DNA from: Tagaea sp. CACIAM 22H2
GTDB lineage: Bacteria; Pseudomonadota; Alphaproteobacteria; CACIAM-22H2
Length of the DNA stretch: 64,000 nucleotides
Direction: 5' to 3'
NCBI GenBank assembly: GCA_014444615.1
Contig: PVXE01000010.1
Location: 19,345-83,344 of the forward strand
A program made the translations under genes and the position numbers. Below are positions 11,697 to 23,249 of this stretch, one piece after another. The notes beneath the pieces were generated by a model that saw only the letters and a list, made by a program, of their open reading frames with translations, had not been told where the DNA came from and made no database searches. How positions within the stretch are numbered: position 1 is the stretch's first letter; each line of letters begins with the position of its first letter.

Positions 11697-12988
11697 TGCT
11701 GCAGGACAAGGATCGCATCTTCACCAATCTCTACGCCGACGGCGACTGGGGCCTGAAAGGCGCCATGGCGCGCGGCGATTGGGACGGCACGAAAGACATT
11801 CTCGCCAAGGGTCGCGACTGGATCATCAAGGAGATCCAGGATTCGGGCTTGCGCGGACGCGGCGGTGCGGGCTTCCCGACCGGCATGAAGTGGTCCTTCA
11901 TGCCGAAGAAATCGGATGGCCGTCCGCATTATTTGGTCGTCAACGCCGACGAATCCGAACCGGGTACGTGCAAGGATCGCGAGATCTTGCGTCACGATCC
12001 GCATAAGCTGATCGAAGGCTGCCTGATCGCCGGTTTCGCGATGGGGGCGAACGCCGCCTATATCTATGTGCGCGGCGAGTTCTATAACGAAGCCTCGCAT
12101 CTCGAACTTGCGGTCCAGCAGGCTTACGACGCCAAGCTGCTCGGCGACGACGCGTGCGGCTCGGGCTGGAAGTTCGACGTCTTCGTCCATCGCGGTGCCG
12201 GCGCCTATATCTGCGGCGAAGAGACCGCGCTGATCGAAAGCCTCGAAGGCAAGAAGGGCCAGCCGCGCCTGAAGCCGCCGTTCCCGGCGGGTGTCGGCCT
12301 TTACGGTTGCCCGACGACGGTCAACAACGTCGAATCCATCGCGGTGGCGCCGACGATCATCCGTCGCGGGGCCGCGTGGTTCGCCGGTATCGGCCGGCCC
12401 AAGAATTCGGGTACGAAGCTGTTCTGCATCTCCGGCCATGTGAACAAGCCTTGCACGGTCGAGGAAGCGATGAGCATTCCGCTGAAGGAATTGCTCGAGA
12501 AGCATTGCGGCGGCGTGCGCGGCGGCTGGGACAATCTGCTCGCGGTCATTCCGGGCGGTTCGTCCGTTCCGGCGCTGCCCAAGTCGATCTGCGACACGGT
12601 GCTGATGGATTTCGACGCGCTGCGCGAGCATCGCTCGGGCCTGGGTACGGCCGCCGTGATCGTCATGGACAAGTCAACCGACATCGTGAAGGCGATCGCG
12701 CGTCTGTCGCGCTTCTACATGCACGAAAGCTGCGGTCAGTGCACGCCGTGCCGCGAAGGTACGGGCTGGCTCTACCGCGTCATGCAGCGCATGGTGAAGG
12801 GCCAGGCCGAGCTGTCGGAAATCGACATGCTGGAGGAGGTCACCCGCCAGATCGAAGGTCACACGATCTGCGCGCTGGGCGATGCGGCCGCATGGCCCGT
12901 GCAGGGCTTGATCCGCAATTTCCGCCCGCATTTGGAACAGCGCATCCGCGACTACAAGGCCGCGATCACGGCCCAGGCCGCCGAGTAA
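11696..12988 (+). CDS. nuoF: NADH-quinone oxidoreductase subunit F (51 kDa, FMN and NADH site)
   Basis: This 430-residue subunit oxidises NADH and passes electrons to FMN and cluster N3. The nucleotide/FMN-binding glycine-rich stretch [10 protein letters not shown] begins near residue 54. The N3 cluster ligands are C346, C349 and C352 (E-S-C-G-Q-C-T-P-C) and C392 (T-I-C-A-L-G-D). The ATG at 11696 shares one base with the nuoE stop, which decides the start although the frame is open further upstream. Confidence 0.96.
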   Translation: MLQDKDRIFTNLYADGDWGLKGAMARGDWDGTKDILAKGRDWIIKEIQDSGLRGRGGAGFPTGMKWSFMPKKSDGRPHYLVVNADESEPGTCKDREILRHDPHKLIEGCLIAGFAMGANAAYIYVRGEFYNEASHLELAVQQAYDAKLLGDDACGSGWKFDVFVHRGAGAYICGEETALIESLEGKKGQPRLKPPFPAGVGLYGCPTTVNNVESIAVAPTIIRRGAAWFAGIGRPKNSGTKLFCISGHVNKPCTVEEAMSIPLKELLEKHCGGVRGGWDNLLAVIPGGSSVPALPKSICDTVLMDFDALREHRSGLGTAAVIVMDKSTDIVKAIARLSRFYMHESCGQCTPCREGTGWLYRVMQRMVKGQAELSEIDMLEEVTRQIEGHTICALGDAAAWPVQGLIRNFRPHLEQRIRDYKAAITAQAAE

Positions 12989-13001
12989 CGGGAAGCGAAC
13001 G

Positions 13002-15068
13002 ATGCCGAAAGTCACCATCGACGGCGAAACGATCGAAGTGCCCGCGGGCATCACGGTCCTCCAAGCCTGCGAAATCGCGGGCAAGGAAGTGCCGCGCTTC
13101 TGCTATCACGAGCGCCTGTCGGTCGCCGGCAATTGCCGCATGTGCCTGGTCGAGATGGAGAAGAGCCCGAAGCCCGTCGCGTCTTGCGCGATGCCGGTCG
13201 CCGAAGGCCAAGTCATCAAGACCGACACGCCGCTGGTCAAGAAGGCCCGCAACGGCGTGATGGAATTCCTGCTGATCAACCATCCGCTCGACTGCCCGAT
13301 CTGCGATCAGGGCGGCGAATGCGATCTGCAGGACCAAGCGATGTCCTACGGCAAGGACAGCAGCCGCTATCACGAGAACAAGCGCGCCGTGCCCGACAAG
13401 GAAATCGGGCCGCTGGTCAAGACGACCATGACGCGCTGCATCCATTGCACGCGCTGCGTGCGCTTCTCGACCGAAGTCGCGGGCAACGAGGAGCTCGGCG
13501 CGGTGTTCCGCGGCGAGCACATGGAAATCGACACGTATGTCGAGAAGGCGCTGACCAGCGAACTCTCCGGCAATATCGTCGATTTGTGCCCGGTCGGCGC
13601 TTTGACGTCGAAGCCCTACGCGTTCACGGCGCGCCCGTGGGAACTGCGCAAGACGGAATCGATCGACGTGTTCGACGCGCTGGGCGCGTCGATCCGCGTC
13701 GATGCGCGCGGCGGCGAAGTGCTGCGCGTTCTGCCGCGCTTGAACGAGGAAACGAACGAGGAGTGGATCGGCGACAAGTCGCGCCACGCCGTCGATGGCC
13801 TCAAGCGCCAGCGCCTCGACCGCCCGTATCTGCGCAAAGACGGCAAGCTCCAGCCCGTGTCCTGGGCCGAAGCGCTGACCGCCGCCGCCGCCAAGCTCAA
13901 GGGCACGAACGCATCACGTATCGGTGCGATCGCCGGCGATCTCGTGGACGCTGAGTCGGTCGCCGCACTGAAGGACATTCTTGCCGGGCTCGGCGTCGCC
14001 AATCTCGATTGTCGCCAGGACGGCGCCAAGATCGATCCGGCGAACCGCGCGTCGTGGCTGTTCAACTCGACCGTCCAGGGCATCGAAGATGCCGACGCGA
14101 TCCTGTTGATCGGCACCAATCCGCGCTGGGAAAGCCCGGTGCTGAACGCGCGCATCCGCAAGCGCTACCGTGCGGGCGGCGTGAAGATCGCCGCGATCGG
14201 GCCGCAGCTCGATCTGCGCTACAAATACGAATATCTCGGTGCGGGCCCGACGACGCTCGCCGATGTCGCGTCGGGCAAGAACGCGTTCTTCGAGACGCTC
14301 AAGAACGCGGCCAAGCCGATGCTGATCATCGGTATGGGCGCTCTCGCGCGCGCCGATGGTGCGGCCGTGCTCGCACTCGCGGGCGAACTCGCCGCCAAGG
14401 CCGGTATCGTCAAGGACGGCTGGAACGGCTTCAACGTGCTCAACACCGCCGCGGGCCGCGTGGGCGCGCTCGAACTCGGCTTCGTGCCGGGTGCCAATGG
14501 GCGCGACGTCGCCGGTATCGTCGAGGGTGCAAGCAAGGGCGAGATCGACGTCGTCTATCTGCTCGGTGCCGACGAGATCGACACGTCGAAGCTCGGCAAG
14601 GCGTTCGTCATCTATCAAGGCCATCACGGCGACAAGGGTGCGCATCGCGCCGATCTGGTCCTGCCGGGTGCCGCCTACACCGAAAAGAACGCGACCTACG
14701 TGAACGTCGAAGGCCGCGCGCAGCACGCGCGCATCGCCGTGTTCCCGCCGGGCGAGGCGAAGGAGGATTGGAAGATCCTGCGCGCGCTGTCCGACGCGTT
14801 GGGCGCCAAGCTGCCTTACGATACGCTGTCGCAACTACGCGCGCGCTTGGCGAAAGCCTCGCCCGTGTTCGCCGAAATCGAAACCGCCCATCCGGCCGCT
14901 GCGCTCGGCGCACTGGGCAAGGCGGGGAATGTCGACCCGGCGGCGTTCGTCTCGCCGATCGACAATTACTATATGACCGACCCGATCAGCCGCGCCTCGG
15001 CGACGATGGCCGAGTGCACCCGGGTCTACGTGAAGGGCGAAGCGCCCCGGACCGGTACGCATGGCTGA
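13002..15068 (+). CDS. nuoG: NADH-quinone oxidoreductase subunit G (75 kDa)
   Basis: This 688-residue subunit carries the wire of clusters N1b, N4 and N5. Ligands: N1b C34, C45, C48, C62; N5 H94, C98, C101, C107; N4 C146, C149, C152 and C196. The C-terminal half is a molybdopterin-oxidoreductase-like fold without cofactor residues. At 688 residues it is the short, mitochondrial-type form, not the roughly 900-residue E. coli form, and I see no N7 cysteine motif. GGGAAGC precedes the ATG. The end overlaps nuoH by 8 nt. Confidence 0.96.
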   Translation: MPKVTIDGETIEVPAGITVLQACEIAGKEVPRFCYHERLSVAGNCRMCLVEMEKSPKPVASCAMPVAEGQVIKTDTPLVKKARNGVMEFLLINHPLDCPICDQGGECDLQDQAMSYGKDSSRYHENKRAVPDKEIGPLVKTTMTRCIHCTRCVRFSTEVAGNEELGAVFRGEHMEIDTYVEKALTSELSGNIVDLCPVGALTSKPYAFTARPWELRKTESIDVFDALGASIRVDARGGEVLRVLPRLNEETNEEWIGDKSRHAVDGLKRQRLDRPYLRKDGKLQPVSWAEALTAAAAKLKGTNASRIGAIAGDLVDAESVAALKDILAGLGVANLDCRQDGAKIDPANRASWLFNSTVQGIEDADAILLIGTNPRWESPVLNARIRKRYRAGGVKIAAIGPQLDLRYKYEYLGAGPTTLADVASGKNAFFETLKNAAKPMLIIGMGALARADGAAVLALAGELAAKAGIVKDGWNGFNVLNTAAGRVGALELGFVPGANGRDVAGIVEGASKGEIDVVYLLGADEIDTSKLGKAFVIYQGHHGDKGAHRADLVLPGAAYTEKNATYVNVEGRAQHARIAVFPPGEAKEDWKILRALSDALGAKLPYDTLSQLRARLAKASPVFAEIETAHPAAALGALGKAGNVDPAAFVSPIDNYYMTDPISRASATMAECTRVYVKGEAPRTGTHG

Positions 15069-16077
15069 GAACGATCTCCTCTGGGGCGTGATCGTCCCCG
15101 GCGCCATCATCGTCGCGAAGATCCTCGCGATCGTGGTGCCGCTGCTCGTGGCCGTCGCCTTCCTGACGCTCGCCGAGCGTAAGGTCATCGGTGCGATGCA
15201 GTTGCGCAAAGGTCCGAACGTGGTCGGACCCTTCGGCCTGTTGCAGCCCTTCGCCGACGGCTTGAAGCTGCTGCTCAAGGAAACCATCGTGCCGACCGGC
15301 GCCAACCGGTTCGTGTTCATGATGGCGCCGATGGTCACGTTCCTGCTCAGCCTCGTCGCCTGGGCGGTGATTCCGTTCGATTACGGGATCGTGCTGTCGG
15401 ATTTGAACGTCGGCATCCTCTATCTCTTCGCGATTTCGTCGCTGGGCGTCTACGGCATCATCATGGCCGGCTGGGCGTCGAACTCGAAATACGCGTTCCT
15501 CGGCGCGATGCGCTCCGCCGCACAGATGGTGTCCTACGAAGTCTCGATCGGCTTCGTCATCATCACCGTGCTGCTGTGTGTCGGTTCGCTGAACCTGACC
15601 GACATCGTGATGGCGCAGAAGAACATGTGGTTCGCCGTGCCGCTGTTCCCGATGTTCGTCATCTTCTTCATCTCGGCTTTGGCGGAAACGAACCGCTCGC
15701 CCTTCGACTTGCCCGAAGGCGAGTCCGAAATCGTCGCCGGCTATTTCGTCGAATACTCGTCGATGAGCTTCGCGCTCTTCTTCCTCGGCGAATACGCGGC
15801 GATGATCCTGATGAGCGGGATGACCTCGATCCTGTTCCTGGGCGGCTGGCTGCCGCCGGTCGATATCGCGCCCTTCAACTGGGTGCCGGGCCCGATCTGG
15901 TTCGCGCTGAAGGTCGCGTTCTGCCTGTTCGTGTTCCTGTGGGTGCGCGCGACGATGCCGCGTTACCGCTACGACCAGCTCATGCGTCTCGGTTGGAAAG
16001 TGTTCCTGCCGTTCTCGCTGTTCTGGGTGGTCTTGACCGCCGGCGTGCTGATGGCCACCGGCTGGGTCCCGCGCTGA
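15061..16077 (+). CDS. nuoH: NADH-quinone oxidoreductase subunit H
   Basis: This 338-residue membrane subunit (ND1 homologue, about 8 helices) forms the membrane side of the quinone channel. Family motifs: [16 protein letters not shown] near residue 40, and the acidic loop [16 protein letters not shown]. The start lies inside the nuoG end, an 8-nt overlap. Confidence 0.96.
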   Translation: MAENDLLWGVIVPGAIIVAKILAIVVPLLVAVAFLTLAERKVIGAMQLRKGPNVVGPFGLLQPFADGLKLLLKETIVPTGANRFVFMMAPMVTFLLSLVAWAVIPFDYGIVLSDLNVGILYLFAISSLGVYGIIMAGWASNSKYAFLGAMRSAAQMVSYEVSIGFVIITVLLCVGSLNLTDIVMAQKNMWFAVPLFPMFVIFFISALAETNRSPFDLPEGESEIVAGYFVEYSSMSFALFFLGEYAAMILMSGMTSILFLGGWLPPVDIAPFNWVPGPIWFALKVAFCLFVFLWVRATMPRYRYDQLMRLGWKVFLPFSLFWVVLTAGVLMATGWVPR

Positions 16078-16096
16078 GGGGATGGGGAGAAAGACA

Positions 16097-16588
16097 ATGG
16101 CCACCGGCTTCGACCGCGCCGCGAGATCGCTGCTTCTGTCCGAACTCGTCACGGGCATGGCGCTGACCTTGAAGTATTTCTTCAAGCCGACCGTGACGAT
16201 GAACTACCCCTACGAAAAGGGCCCGATCTCGCCGCGCTTCCGCGGCGAGCACGCGCTGCGCCGCTACGCCTCGGGCGAGGAACGTTGCATCGCGTGCAAG
16301 CTGTGCGAGGCCGTGTGCCCCGCGCAGGCGATCACGATCGAGGCCGAACCGCGCGAGGACGGCAGCCGCCGCACCACGCGCTACGACATCGATATGACGA
16401 AATGCATCTATTGCGGCTTCTGCCAGGAAGCCTGCCCGGTGGATGCGATCGTCGAAGGTCCGAATTTCGAGTTCGCGACCGAAACGCGCGAAGAGCTGAT
16501 GTACAACAAAGCCAAATTGCTGGCGAACGGCGACCGCTGGGAGGCCGAAATCGCGGCCAATCTCGCGGCCGACGCGCCGTATCGTTGA
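16097..16588 (+). CDS. nuoI: NADH-quinone oxidoreductase subunit I (two 4Fe-4S)
   Basis: This 163-residue ferredoxin-like subunit holds clusters N6a and N6b between NuoG and NuoB. Two C-x2-C-x2-C-x3-C-P sets are visible: [12 protein letters not shown] and [12 protein letters not shown]. The ATG at 16097 is chosen because GGGGAG (16084-16089) is at the right distance; the ATG at 16082 would overlap that ribosome-binding site. Confidence 0.95.
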   Translation: MATGFDRAARSLLLSELVTGMALTLKYFFKPTVTMNYPYEKGPISPRFRGEHALRRYASGEERCIACKLCEAVCPAQAITIEAEPREDGSRRTTRYDIDMTKCIYCGFCQEACPVDAIVEGPNFEFATETREELMYNKAKLLANGDRWEAEIAANLAADAPYR

Positions 16589-16598
16589 GGGCGAGGGG

Positions 16599-17216
16599 AT
16601 GCTCCAGACCATCGTCTTCTACCTGTTCTCGGCCGTGCTGATCGGCGGCGCCACCATGGTCGTGGTCGCGCGCAACCCGGTTCACTCGGTCCTGTTCCTG
16701 ATCCTGTGCTTCTTCAACGCGGCCGGCTTGTTCGTGCTGATGGGCGCGGAATTCCTCGCGATGCTGCTCGTCGTCGTCTATGTCGGCGCGGTCGCGGTGC
16801 TGTTCATGTTCGTCGTCATGATGCTGGATGTGGACTTCGCCAAGCTGCGCAGCGGCTTCGCGAACTACCTGCCCATCGGGGCGGCGATCGGCCTCGTGCT
16901 CGTGGCCGAACTCATCCTCGTCTTCGGCGCTTGGACCGTGTCGCCCGCGTTGCCCGAAGCGATGGCGCTGCCGATCCCGGATCCCTCGCAGATCCACAAC
17001 ACGAAGGCGCTCGGCCTCGTGCTCTACGACGATTACGTTTACGTGTTCCAGGCTTCGGGCCTTGTCCTTCTCGTCGCGATGGTGGGGGCGATCGTCCTCA
17101 CTTTGCGCGAGCGCGAAGGCGTGAAGCGCCAGTCGATCGCCCGCCAGGTCGCGCGTACGCGCGCCGAAGGTGTCGCCGTCGTCTCGGTCGAAAGCCGCAA
17201 GGGGGTCGACGTCTGA
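16599..17216 (+). CDS. nuoJ: NADH-quinone oxidoreductase subunit J
   Basis: This 205-residue membrane subunit (ND6 homologue) has five predicted helices, including the conserved third one with [18 protein letters not shown]. The cytoplasmic C-terminal tail of about 35 residues is basic. GAGGGG directly precedes the ATG, which lies 10 nt after nuoI. The stop TGA shares one base with the nuoK ATG. Confidence 0.95.
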   Translation: MLQTIVFYLFSAVLIGGATMVVVARNPVHSVLFLILCFFNAAGLFVLMGAEFLAMLLVVVYVGAVAVLFMFVVMMLDVDFAKLRSGFANYLPIGAAIGLVLVAELILVFGAWTVSPALPEAMALPIPDPSQIHNTKALGLVLYDDYVYVFQASGLVLLVAMVGAIVLTLREREGVKRQSIARQVARTRAEGVAVVSVESRKGVDV

Positions 17217-17524
17217 TGGCCATCGGTCTCGCGCATTATCTCGCCGTCGCGGCGATCCTGTTCACGCTGGGCGTGGTCGGCATCTTCCTCAATCGGAAGA
17301 ACGTGATCGTCATTCTCATGTCGATCGAATTGATGCTGCTCGCGGTGAACATCAACTTCGTCGCGTTCTCGACCCATTTGGGCGACCTGGTCGGCCAGGT
17401 CTTCGCGCTGTTCGTGCTGACCGTCGCGGCCGCCGAAGCCGCCATCGGGCTCGCGATCCTCGTCGTCTATTTCCGCAATCGCGGGACGATCGAGGTCGAC
17501 GACATCAACATGATGAAGGGCTGA
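17216..17524 (+). CDS. nuoK: NADH-quinone oxidoreductase subunit K
   Basis: This 102-residue subunit (ND4L homologue) has three membrane helices and contributes to proton translocation. Conserved glutamates are visible in helix 2 ([10 protein letters not shown]) and helix 3 ([10 protein letters not shown]). The start codon overlaps the nuoJ stop by one base. The size equals the family norm. Confidence 0.95.
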   Translation: MAIGLAHYLAVAAILFTLGVVGIFLNRKNVIVILMSIELMLLAVNINFVAFSTHLGDLVGQVFALFVLTVAAAEAAIGLAILVVYFRNRGTIEVDDINMMKG

Positions 17525-17532
17525 TCCGGGCC

Positions 17533-19494
17533 ATGTATTCTGCCGCCGTCCTTCTCCCGCTTCTCGGTTTCGCGATCGCCGGTCTGGCGATGGCCTCGTC
17601 GTTGCCCCACGCGACCAAGGAACGCGTCGCCCAATACGCGACCACGGGCTGCGTGATGCTCGCGGCCTTGTTCTCTCTGGTGATCTTCCACCAGGTCGGC
17701 GTGCAGGGGCAGACCCGCACGGTCGAATTGTTCACCTGGATCGAAAGCGGCGCCTTCGTCGCCAACTGGGCGCTGAAATTCGACGCGCTTTCGGCGACGA
17801 TGCTGTGCGTTGTCACCATCGTGTCGTCGATGGTGCATCTCTATTCCATCGGCTACATGGCCGAGGACAAGTCGATCCCGCGCTTCATGGCGTATCTGTC
17901 GCTGTTCACCTTCTTCATGCTGATGCTGGTGACGGCCGACAATTTCATCCAGATGTTCTTCGGCTGGGAAGGCGTGGGTCTCGCGTCGTACCTGCTGATC
18001 GGCTTCTGGTTCGAGAAGGACAGCGCCAACGAAGCCTCGATCAAGGCGTTCCTGGTCAACCGCGTGGGCGATTTCGGCTTCGCGCTGGGCATCTTCGCCT
18101 GCTTCCTGCTGTTCGGTTCGGTCCAGTTCGACCAGATCTTCGCGGCGGCACCGCAATTCACCGAAGCGAAGCTCGAATTCCTGGGTAAGGAATTCCATGC
18201 GCTGACGCTGATCTGCCTGCTGCTGTTCGTCGGCGCTTGCGGCAAGTCGGCGCAGCTGTTCCTGCACACCTGGCTGCCGGACGCGATGGAAGGCCCCACG
18301 CCCGTGTCGGCCCTGATCCACGCCGCCACCATGGTGACTGCGGGCGTGTTCATGGTGTGCCGTCTGTCGCCGCTGTTCGAATACGCGCCGACCGCGCTGA
18401 TGGTCGTGACGATCGTGGGCGCTTCGACTGCGCTGTTCGCCGCCTCGGTCGGCCTCGTGCAGAACGACATCAAGCGCGTGATCGCGTATTCGACCTGCTC
18501 GCAGCTCGGCTACATGTTCTTCGCGGCGGGCGTGTCGGCCTATTCGGCCGCGATGTTCCACCTGACGACCCACGCCTTCTTCAAGGCGCTGCTGTTCCTA
18601 TCGGCGGGCTCGGTCATCCATGCGCTGCATCACGAGCAGGACATGCGCAAGATGGGCGGGCAGGTGTGGACCAAGATCCGCGTCACCTACGCGATGATGT
18701 GGATCGGCTCGCTGGCGCTGGCCGGCATGGGCATCCCGGGTTTGAACATCGGCTTCGCCGGGTTCTATTCGAAGGACGTGATCATGGAGGCCGCTTACGG
18801 CGTCCATACGGCCGCGGGGCAATACGCCTTCTGGCTGGGCCTCGCTGCCGCCACGATGACCGCCTTCTATTCCTGGCGCCTGCTGTTCATGAGCTTCCAC
18901 AAGGCGCCGGATACCGACCATCACGCGGTCGACCACGCGCATGAATCGCCGATGGTCATGCTGATCCCGTTGTTCGTGCTCGCCTTCGGCGCGCTGTTCT
19001 CGGGCATGGGCCTCTACTACTTCTTCGTCGGCGAAGGCCGCGAGGCGTTCTGGGGGACGGCGATCTTCACGCTGCATGACGGTATCGAAGCTGCACACCA
19101 CGCCCCGCATTGGATTCCGCCGCTGCTGATCGCGGTGGGGCTGACGGGCATCGGCATCGCCTACGGCCTCTATATCCGCAACCCGTCCAAGCCCAAGCAG
19201 ATCGCCAAGGACTTCAAGGGGCTGTACGAGTTCCTGCTGAACAAGTGGTATTTCGACGAGCTCTACAACGCGCTGTTCGTGCGTCCGTCCTTCGTCATCG
19301 GCCGCTTCCTGTGGAAGCGCGGCGACGGAACGGTGATCGACGGTATGGGGCCCGACGCGATCGCGGCGGGCACCTTGGTCGTCGCCAAGCGCGCCGGCAA
19401 GTTGCAGACCGGCTACGTCTATCACTACGCCTTCGCGATGCTGATCGGCATCGTGGTTCTCGCCACCTGGTACATTCTGCGGACGGGCCGCTGA
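17533..19494 (+). CDS. nuoL: NADH-quinone oxidoreductase subunit L (proton-pumping antiporter-like)
   Basis: This 653-residue distal membrane subunit (ND5 homologue) is related to Mrp antiporters and has about 16 helices plus the long lateral helix at the C-terminus. The antiporter core is recognised by [18 protein letters not shown] and by [21 protein letters not shown]. The ATG at 17533 follows the nuoK stop by 8 nt with only a weak CCGGG site, so translation is probably coupled. Confidence 0.95.
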   Translation: MYSAAVLLPLLGFAIAGLAMASSLPHATKERVAQYATTGCVMLAALFSLVIFHQVGVQGQTRTVELFTWIESGAFVANWALKFDALSATMLCVVTIVSSMVHLYSIGYMAEDKSIPRFMAYLSLFTFFMLMLVTADNFIQMFFGWEGVGLASYLLIGFWFEKDSANEASIKAFLVNRVGDFGFALGIFACFLLFGSVQFDQIFAAAPQFTEAKLEFLGKEFHALTLICLLLFVGACGKSAQLFLHTWLPDAMEGPTPVSALIHAATMVTAGVFMVCRLSPLFEYAPTALMVVTIVGASTALFAASVGLVQNDIKRVIAYSTCSQLGYMFFAAGVSAYSAAMFHLTTHAFFKALLFLSAGSVIHALHHEQDMRKMGGQVWTKIRVTYAMMWIGSLALAGMGIPGLNIGFAGFYSKDVIMEAAYGVHTAAGQYAFWLGLAAATMTAFYSWRLLFMSFHKAPDTDHHAVDHAHESPMVMLIPLFVLAFGALFSGMGLYYFFVGEGREAFWGTAIFTLHDGIEAAHHAPHWIPPLLIAVGLTGIGIAYGLYIRNPSKPKQIAKDFKGLYEFLLNKWYFDELYNALFVRPSFVIGRFLWKRGDGTVIDGMGPDAIAAGTLVVAKRAGKLQTGYVYHYAFAMLIGIVVLATWYILRTGR

Positions 19495-19498
19495 GATC

Positions 19499-21058
19499 AT
19501 GACCGACTGGCCCATCCTTTCCCTCGTCGCGTTCCTGCCGCTGGCCGGGGCGCTGTTCATCCTGCTGCTCAACGGCACCGAGGAAGCCGTGGCCCGCAAC
19601 GCGCGCTGGGCGGCGTTGTGGACCTCGCTGGTCGTGTTCGTGCTGTCGCTGCCGATCTGGTTCGGCTTCGATCGTTCCAGCGCGGAATTCCAGTTCGTCG
19701 AGCACCATGTGTGGATCCCCGGCTACGGGATCGCCTATCACGTCGGCGTCGACGGCATTTCGGCGCCCTTCGTGCTGCTGTCGACCTTCCTTACGCCGCT
19801 GTGCATCGCCGCATCCTGGCACGTCGAAAAGCGCGTGCGGGAGTACATGATCGCGTTCCTGGTGCTGGAAACCTTCATGGTCGGCACCTTCATCGCGCTC
19901 GACCTCGTGCTGTTCTACGTCTTCTTCGAAGCCGTGCTGATCCCGATGTTCCTGATCATCGGCGTGTGGGGCGGGGCGCGGCGCGTCTATTCGGCGTTCA
20001 AGTTCTTCCTCTACACGCTGCTCGGCTCGGTGCTGATGCTGATCGCGATGCTGGCGATGTATTGGCAGACCGAGACGACGAATATCGTCGAGCTGTTCGA
20101 CTACGATTTCCCGCGCCAGATGCAGATGTGGCTGTGGCTCGCCTTCTTCGCGTCCTTCGCGGTGAAGGTGCCGATGTGGCCCGTGCACACCTGGCTGCCC
20201 GACGCGCACGTCGAAGCGCCGACGGCGGGCTCGGTCATCCTGGCCGGCGTGCTGTTGAAGATGGGCGGCTACGGCATGATCCGCTTCTCGCTGCCGATGT
20301 TCCCGGAAGCGAGCGACTATTTCACGCCGCTCGTCTTCGCGCTGTCGATCGTCGCGGTCATCTACACCTCGCTCGTCGCGCTGGTGCAAGAAGACATGAA
20401 GAAGCTGATCGCCTATTCGTCGGTCGCCCATATGGGCTTCGTGACGCTGGGCCTGTTCGCGGGCAACCGTCAGGGCGTGGAAGGGGCGATGTTCCAGATG
20501 ATCGCGCATGGCGTGGTCTCGGGCGCGTTGTTCCTTTGCGTGGGCGTCGTCTACGACCGCCTGCACACGCGCGAGATCAAGCGCTATGGCGGTCTCGTCC
20601 ATCGCATGCCGGTCTACGCGGCCGTGTTCATGGTGTTCACCATGGGCGCCGTCGGCCTGCCGGGTACGGCCGGGTTCGTGGGCGAAATTCTTGTGCTGAC
20701 CGGCACCTATCAGGCCTCGACCTGGGCCGCCGCGCTCGCGGCCACCGGCGTGATCCTGGGGGCGGCCTACATGCTCTATCTCTATCGCCGCGTGATCTTC
20801 GGCAAGCTGGTGCGCGACGATCTCAAGGACATGCTCGACCTCGATTGGCGCGAGAAGCTGATCTTCGCGCCGTTGATCGTCGCCACGCTGTGGCTCGGCA
20901 TCCAGCCCAAGCCCGTGCTCGACATGATGGGAACGACGATCCAATCGGTCGTCGATCGCTACGAGGCCACGCGCGGCACGCATAACCACGCCGACGCCAA
21001 GGCGCCGACGCAAGCTCAAGTTCCGGTGAACACGGCGCCGGCGGAGATCGCCCGATGA
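19499..21058 (+). CDS. nuoM: NADH-quinone oxidoreductase subunit M (proton-pumping antiporter-like)
   Basis: This 519-residue ND4 homologue has about 14 helices. Antiporter signatures include [20 protein letters not shown], and the conserved helix-5 acidic residue appears in [10 protein letters not shown]. The start is 4 nt after the nuoL stop. The last 30 residues are an Ala/Pro/Thr-rich tail. The end overlaps nuoN as ATGA. Confidence 0.95.
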   Translation: MTDWPILSLVAFLPLAGALFILLLNGTEEAVARNARWAALWTSLVVFVLSLPIWFGFDRSSAEFQFVEHHVWIPGYGIAYHVGVDGISAPFVLLSTFLTPLCIAASWHVEKRVREYMIAFLVLETFMVGTFIALDLVLFYVFFEAVLIPMFLIIGVWGGARRVYSAFKFFLYTLLGSVLMLIAMLAMYWQTETTNIVELFDYDFPRQMQMWLWLAFFASFAVKVPMWPVHTWLPDAHVEAPTAGSVILAGVLLKMGGYGMIRFSLPMFPEASDYFTPLVFALSIVAVIYTSLVALVQEDMKKLIAYSSVAHMGFVTLGLFAGNRQGVEGAMFQMIAHGVVSGALFLCVGVVYDRLHTREIKRYGGLVHRMPVYAAVFMVFTMGAVGLPGTAGFVGEILVLTGTYQASTWAAALAATGVILGAAYMLYLYRRVIFGKLVRDDLKDMLDLDWREKLIFAPLIVATLWLGIQPKPVLDMMGTTIQSVVDRYEATRGTHNHADAKAPTQAQVPVNTAPAEIAR

Positions 21059-22500
21059 ACGACTTCCTGCTCGCCCCGCTGCTGCCCGAATTGATCCTCG
21101 CCGCGTCGGGATTGACGCTGTTGATGGTCGGCGCGTTCTCGAAGGGCGATCCGACGCGCAACGTGAATTTCCTCGCCATCGCGGCGTTGCTGGTCGCGGC
21201 GCTGGCCGCCGCCACGCAATCGCCCGACCGCACGACCCTGATGTCGGGCATGTTCGTGGCGGACGCGTTCTCGGGCTTCGCCAAGGTCGTGATCTTCCTG
21301 GCGACCGCCGCCGCGCTGGTCCTGTCGGACGACTACAACCGGCGCGAAGGTTTCGCGCGCTTCGAATATCCGGTGCTGACGATCTTCGCAGCACTCGGCA
21401 TGTCGATGATGGTGTCGGCCAACGACCTCATCTCGCTCTATCTGGGTTTGGAGCTTCAGTCGCTTTCGCTCTACGTGTTGGCGTCGATCCGCCGCGACTC
21501 CCCGCGTGCGACCGAAGCGGGCTTGAAGTATTTCGTGCTCGGCGCGCTGTCGTCGGGGATGCTGCTCTATGGCGCGTCGCTGATCTACGGTTTCTCGGGC
21601 GCCACGAATTTCGAAACTATCGCCGGCGTGATGACCGACCATTCGGGCGGGGCGCCAATCGGCGTGGTGTTCGGCATCGTGTTCGTCTCGGCTGCGTTGG
21701 CCTTCAAGGTCTCGGCTGCGCCGTTCCATATGTGGACGCCCGACGTCTACGAAGGTGCGCCCACGCCCGTCACGGCGTTCTTCGCCGCCGCCCCCAAGCT
21801 CGCCGCGATGGCGCTGCTGGTGCGCGTGCTGGTCGAGCCACTGGGCTCGCTGGTCGGCGATTGGCGTCAGATTGTGGTCTTCGTCGCCATCCTGTCGATG
21901 CTGATCGGCAGCTTCGCCGCCATCGCGCAGACCAGCATCAAGCGCCTGATGGCCTACAGCTCCATCGGCCATGTCGGCTACGCGCTGGTCGGTCTCGCCG
22001 CGGGCGACGAAACCGGCGTGCGCGGCGTGCTCGTCTATATGGCGATCTATGTCGTGATGAATCTCGGCGCCTTCGCCGTGATCCTGTCGATGAAGCGCGA
22101 CGGCAAGATGGTCGAAACGATCGGCGATCTCGCCGGTCTCGCGCGCACGCGCCCGATGCTCGCGGGCGGGCTCGGCATCGCCATGTTCTCGATGGCCGGC
22201 ATTCCGCCGCTCGCCGGGTTCTTCGGCAAGCTCTATGTCTTCCTCGCGGCGGTGTCGGCGGGCCTCTACCTGCTCGCCGTGATCGGCGTGCTCGCCTCGG
22301 TCGTGGGCGCCTTCTATTACCTGCGCATCGTCAAGATCATGTATTTCGACGAGCCCGTGCCCGCGTTCGACGCGGCCGAAGGCAATGGCCCGGCGGCGGT
22401 GCTGGCGGTTTCGTCGGTCTTCACGCTGCTGTTCTTCCTGCTGCCCGGTCCGCTGGTTGCGGCCGCGACCACCGCCGCCGCGTCGCTGTTCGGCGGTTGA
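21055..22500 (+). CDS. nuoN: NADH-quinone oxidoreductase subunit N (proton-pumping antiporter-like)
   Basis: This 481-residue ND2 homologue is the third antiporter-like pump of complex I. It has about 14 helices, with [16 protein letters not shown] and [16 protein letters not shown] as signatures. Its start overlaps the nuoM stop (ATGA). It closes a cluster with no inserted foreign gene. birA follows within 20 nt. Confidence 0.95.
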   Translation: MNDFLLAPLLPELILAASGLTLLMVGAFSKGDPTRNVNFLAIAALLVAALAAATQSPDRTTLMSGMFVADAFSGFAKVVIFLATAAALVLSDDYNRREGFARFEYPVLTIFAALGMSMMVSANDLISLYLGLELQSLSLYVLASIRRDSPRATEAGLKYFVLGALSSGMLLYGASLIYGFSGATNFETIAGVMTDHSGGAPIGVVFGIVFVSAALAFKVSAAPFHMWTPDVYEGAPTPVTAFFAAAPKLAAMALLVRVLVEPLGSLVGDWRQIVVFVAILSMLIGSFAAIAQTSIKRLMAYSSIGHVGYALVGLAAGDETGVRGVLVYMAIYVVMNLGAFAVILSMKRDGKMVETIGDLAGLARTRPMLAGGLGIAMFSMAGIPPLAGFFGKLYVFLAAVSAGLYLLAVIGVLASVVGAFYYLRIVKIMYFDEPVPAFDAAEGNGPAAVLAVSSVFTLLFFLLPGPLVAAATTAAASLFGG

Positions 22501-22520
22501 TCGCGCCGGTTGCCGATCGC

Positions 22521-23249
22521 GTGCGCTTGCCGCCGGAGTTCCGGCTGGCGGCGCATGACAGCGTGGGGTCCACCAACGACGAAGCCAAGGCGATGGCCCG
22601 CGATGGTGCGGCGGACCTCACGCTCGTCTGGGCGCGCGAACAGAAAGCGGGAAGGGGCCGCCAGGGCCGCACATGGGCTAGCCCGCGCGGCAATCTATAT
22701 CTCTCGATCGTCCTGCGGCCCAAGGCGAAAGCCGCAACCGCCGCGCAACTTTCCTTCGTCGCTTGCGTTGCCGTCGGCGGGACGGTCGCCGAGCTGGGCG
22801 CGCAAGACATCGAATATAAATGGCCCAACGACGTGCTGGTCGGCGGGCGGAAAATCTCGGGCGTGCTGCTCGAAGCCGAAAGCGGCGGCGATGGGCTCGC
22901 CTATCTGATCCTGGGCGTGGGCATCAATCTCGCCTCGTCGCCGGCCGAAACGCGCTATCCCGCCACGTCGCTGCACGGCGCGGCGCCGGTCGAAGCGGCC
23001 CTGGAAGCCTTCGCGCGCCACTTCCTCGTCTTATATCGGCGCTGGACGGCGGAAGGTTTCGCGCCCATCCGCGCCGCGTGGCTCGCCCGCGCCGCGCGCT
23101 TGGGCCAGGCGATCGAAGTGCGCTTGCCCGATGGCACGCTGAACGGCGTGTTCACGGAATTGGGGGCGGGGGGCGAACTCCTGCTCGACACGGCCGCCGG
23201 GCGGCGTATCGTCACGGCGGGGGACGTCCATTTGCCGGGGATCGGATGA
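22521..23249 (+). CDS. birA: Biotin-[acetyl-CoA-carboxylase] ligase, short form without HTH
   Basis: This enzyme of about 242 residues joins biotin to carboxylase carrier protein through biotinyl-AMP. The catalytic signatures are G-S-T-N-D-E-A, the glycine/arginine loop G-R-G-R-Q-G-R-T-W, and K-W-P-N-D-V. The SH3-like C-terminal domain follows. There is no N-terminal winged helix, so it should not repress biotin genes. No ATG fits: GTG at 22521 gives the usual short leader before the catalytic core. TTG at 22497, overlapping the nuoN stop, is the alternative and adds eight residues. The stop overlaps coaX. Confidence 0.88.
   Translation: MRLPPEFRLAAHDSVGSTNDEAKAMARDGAADLTLVWAREQKAGRGRQGRTWASPRGNLYLSIVLRPKAKAATAAQLSFVACVAVGGTVAELGAQDIEYKWPNDVLVGGRKISGVLLEAESGGDGLAYLILGVGINLASSPAETRYPATSLHGAAPVEAALEAFARHFLVLYRRWTAEGFAPIRAAWLARAARLGQAIEVRLPDGTLNGVFTELGAGGELLLDTAAGRRIVTAGDVHLPGIG

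Noticed and set aside
16082..16096. ATG at 16082 as nuoI start
   Set aside because: It overlaps the GGGGAG ribosome-binding site that serves the ATG at 16097.
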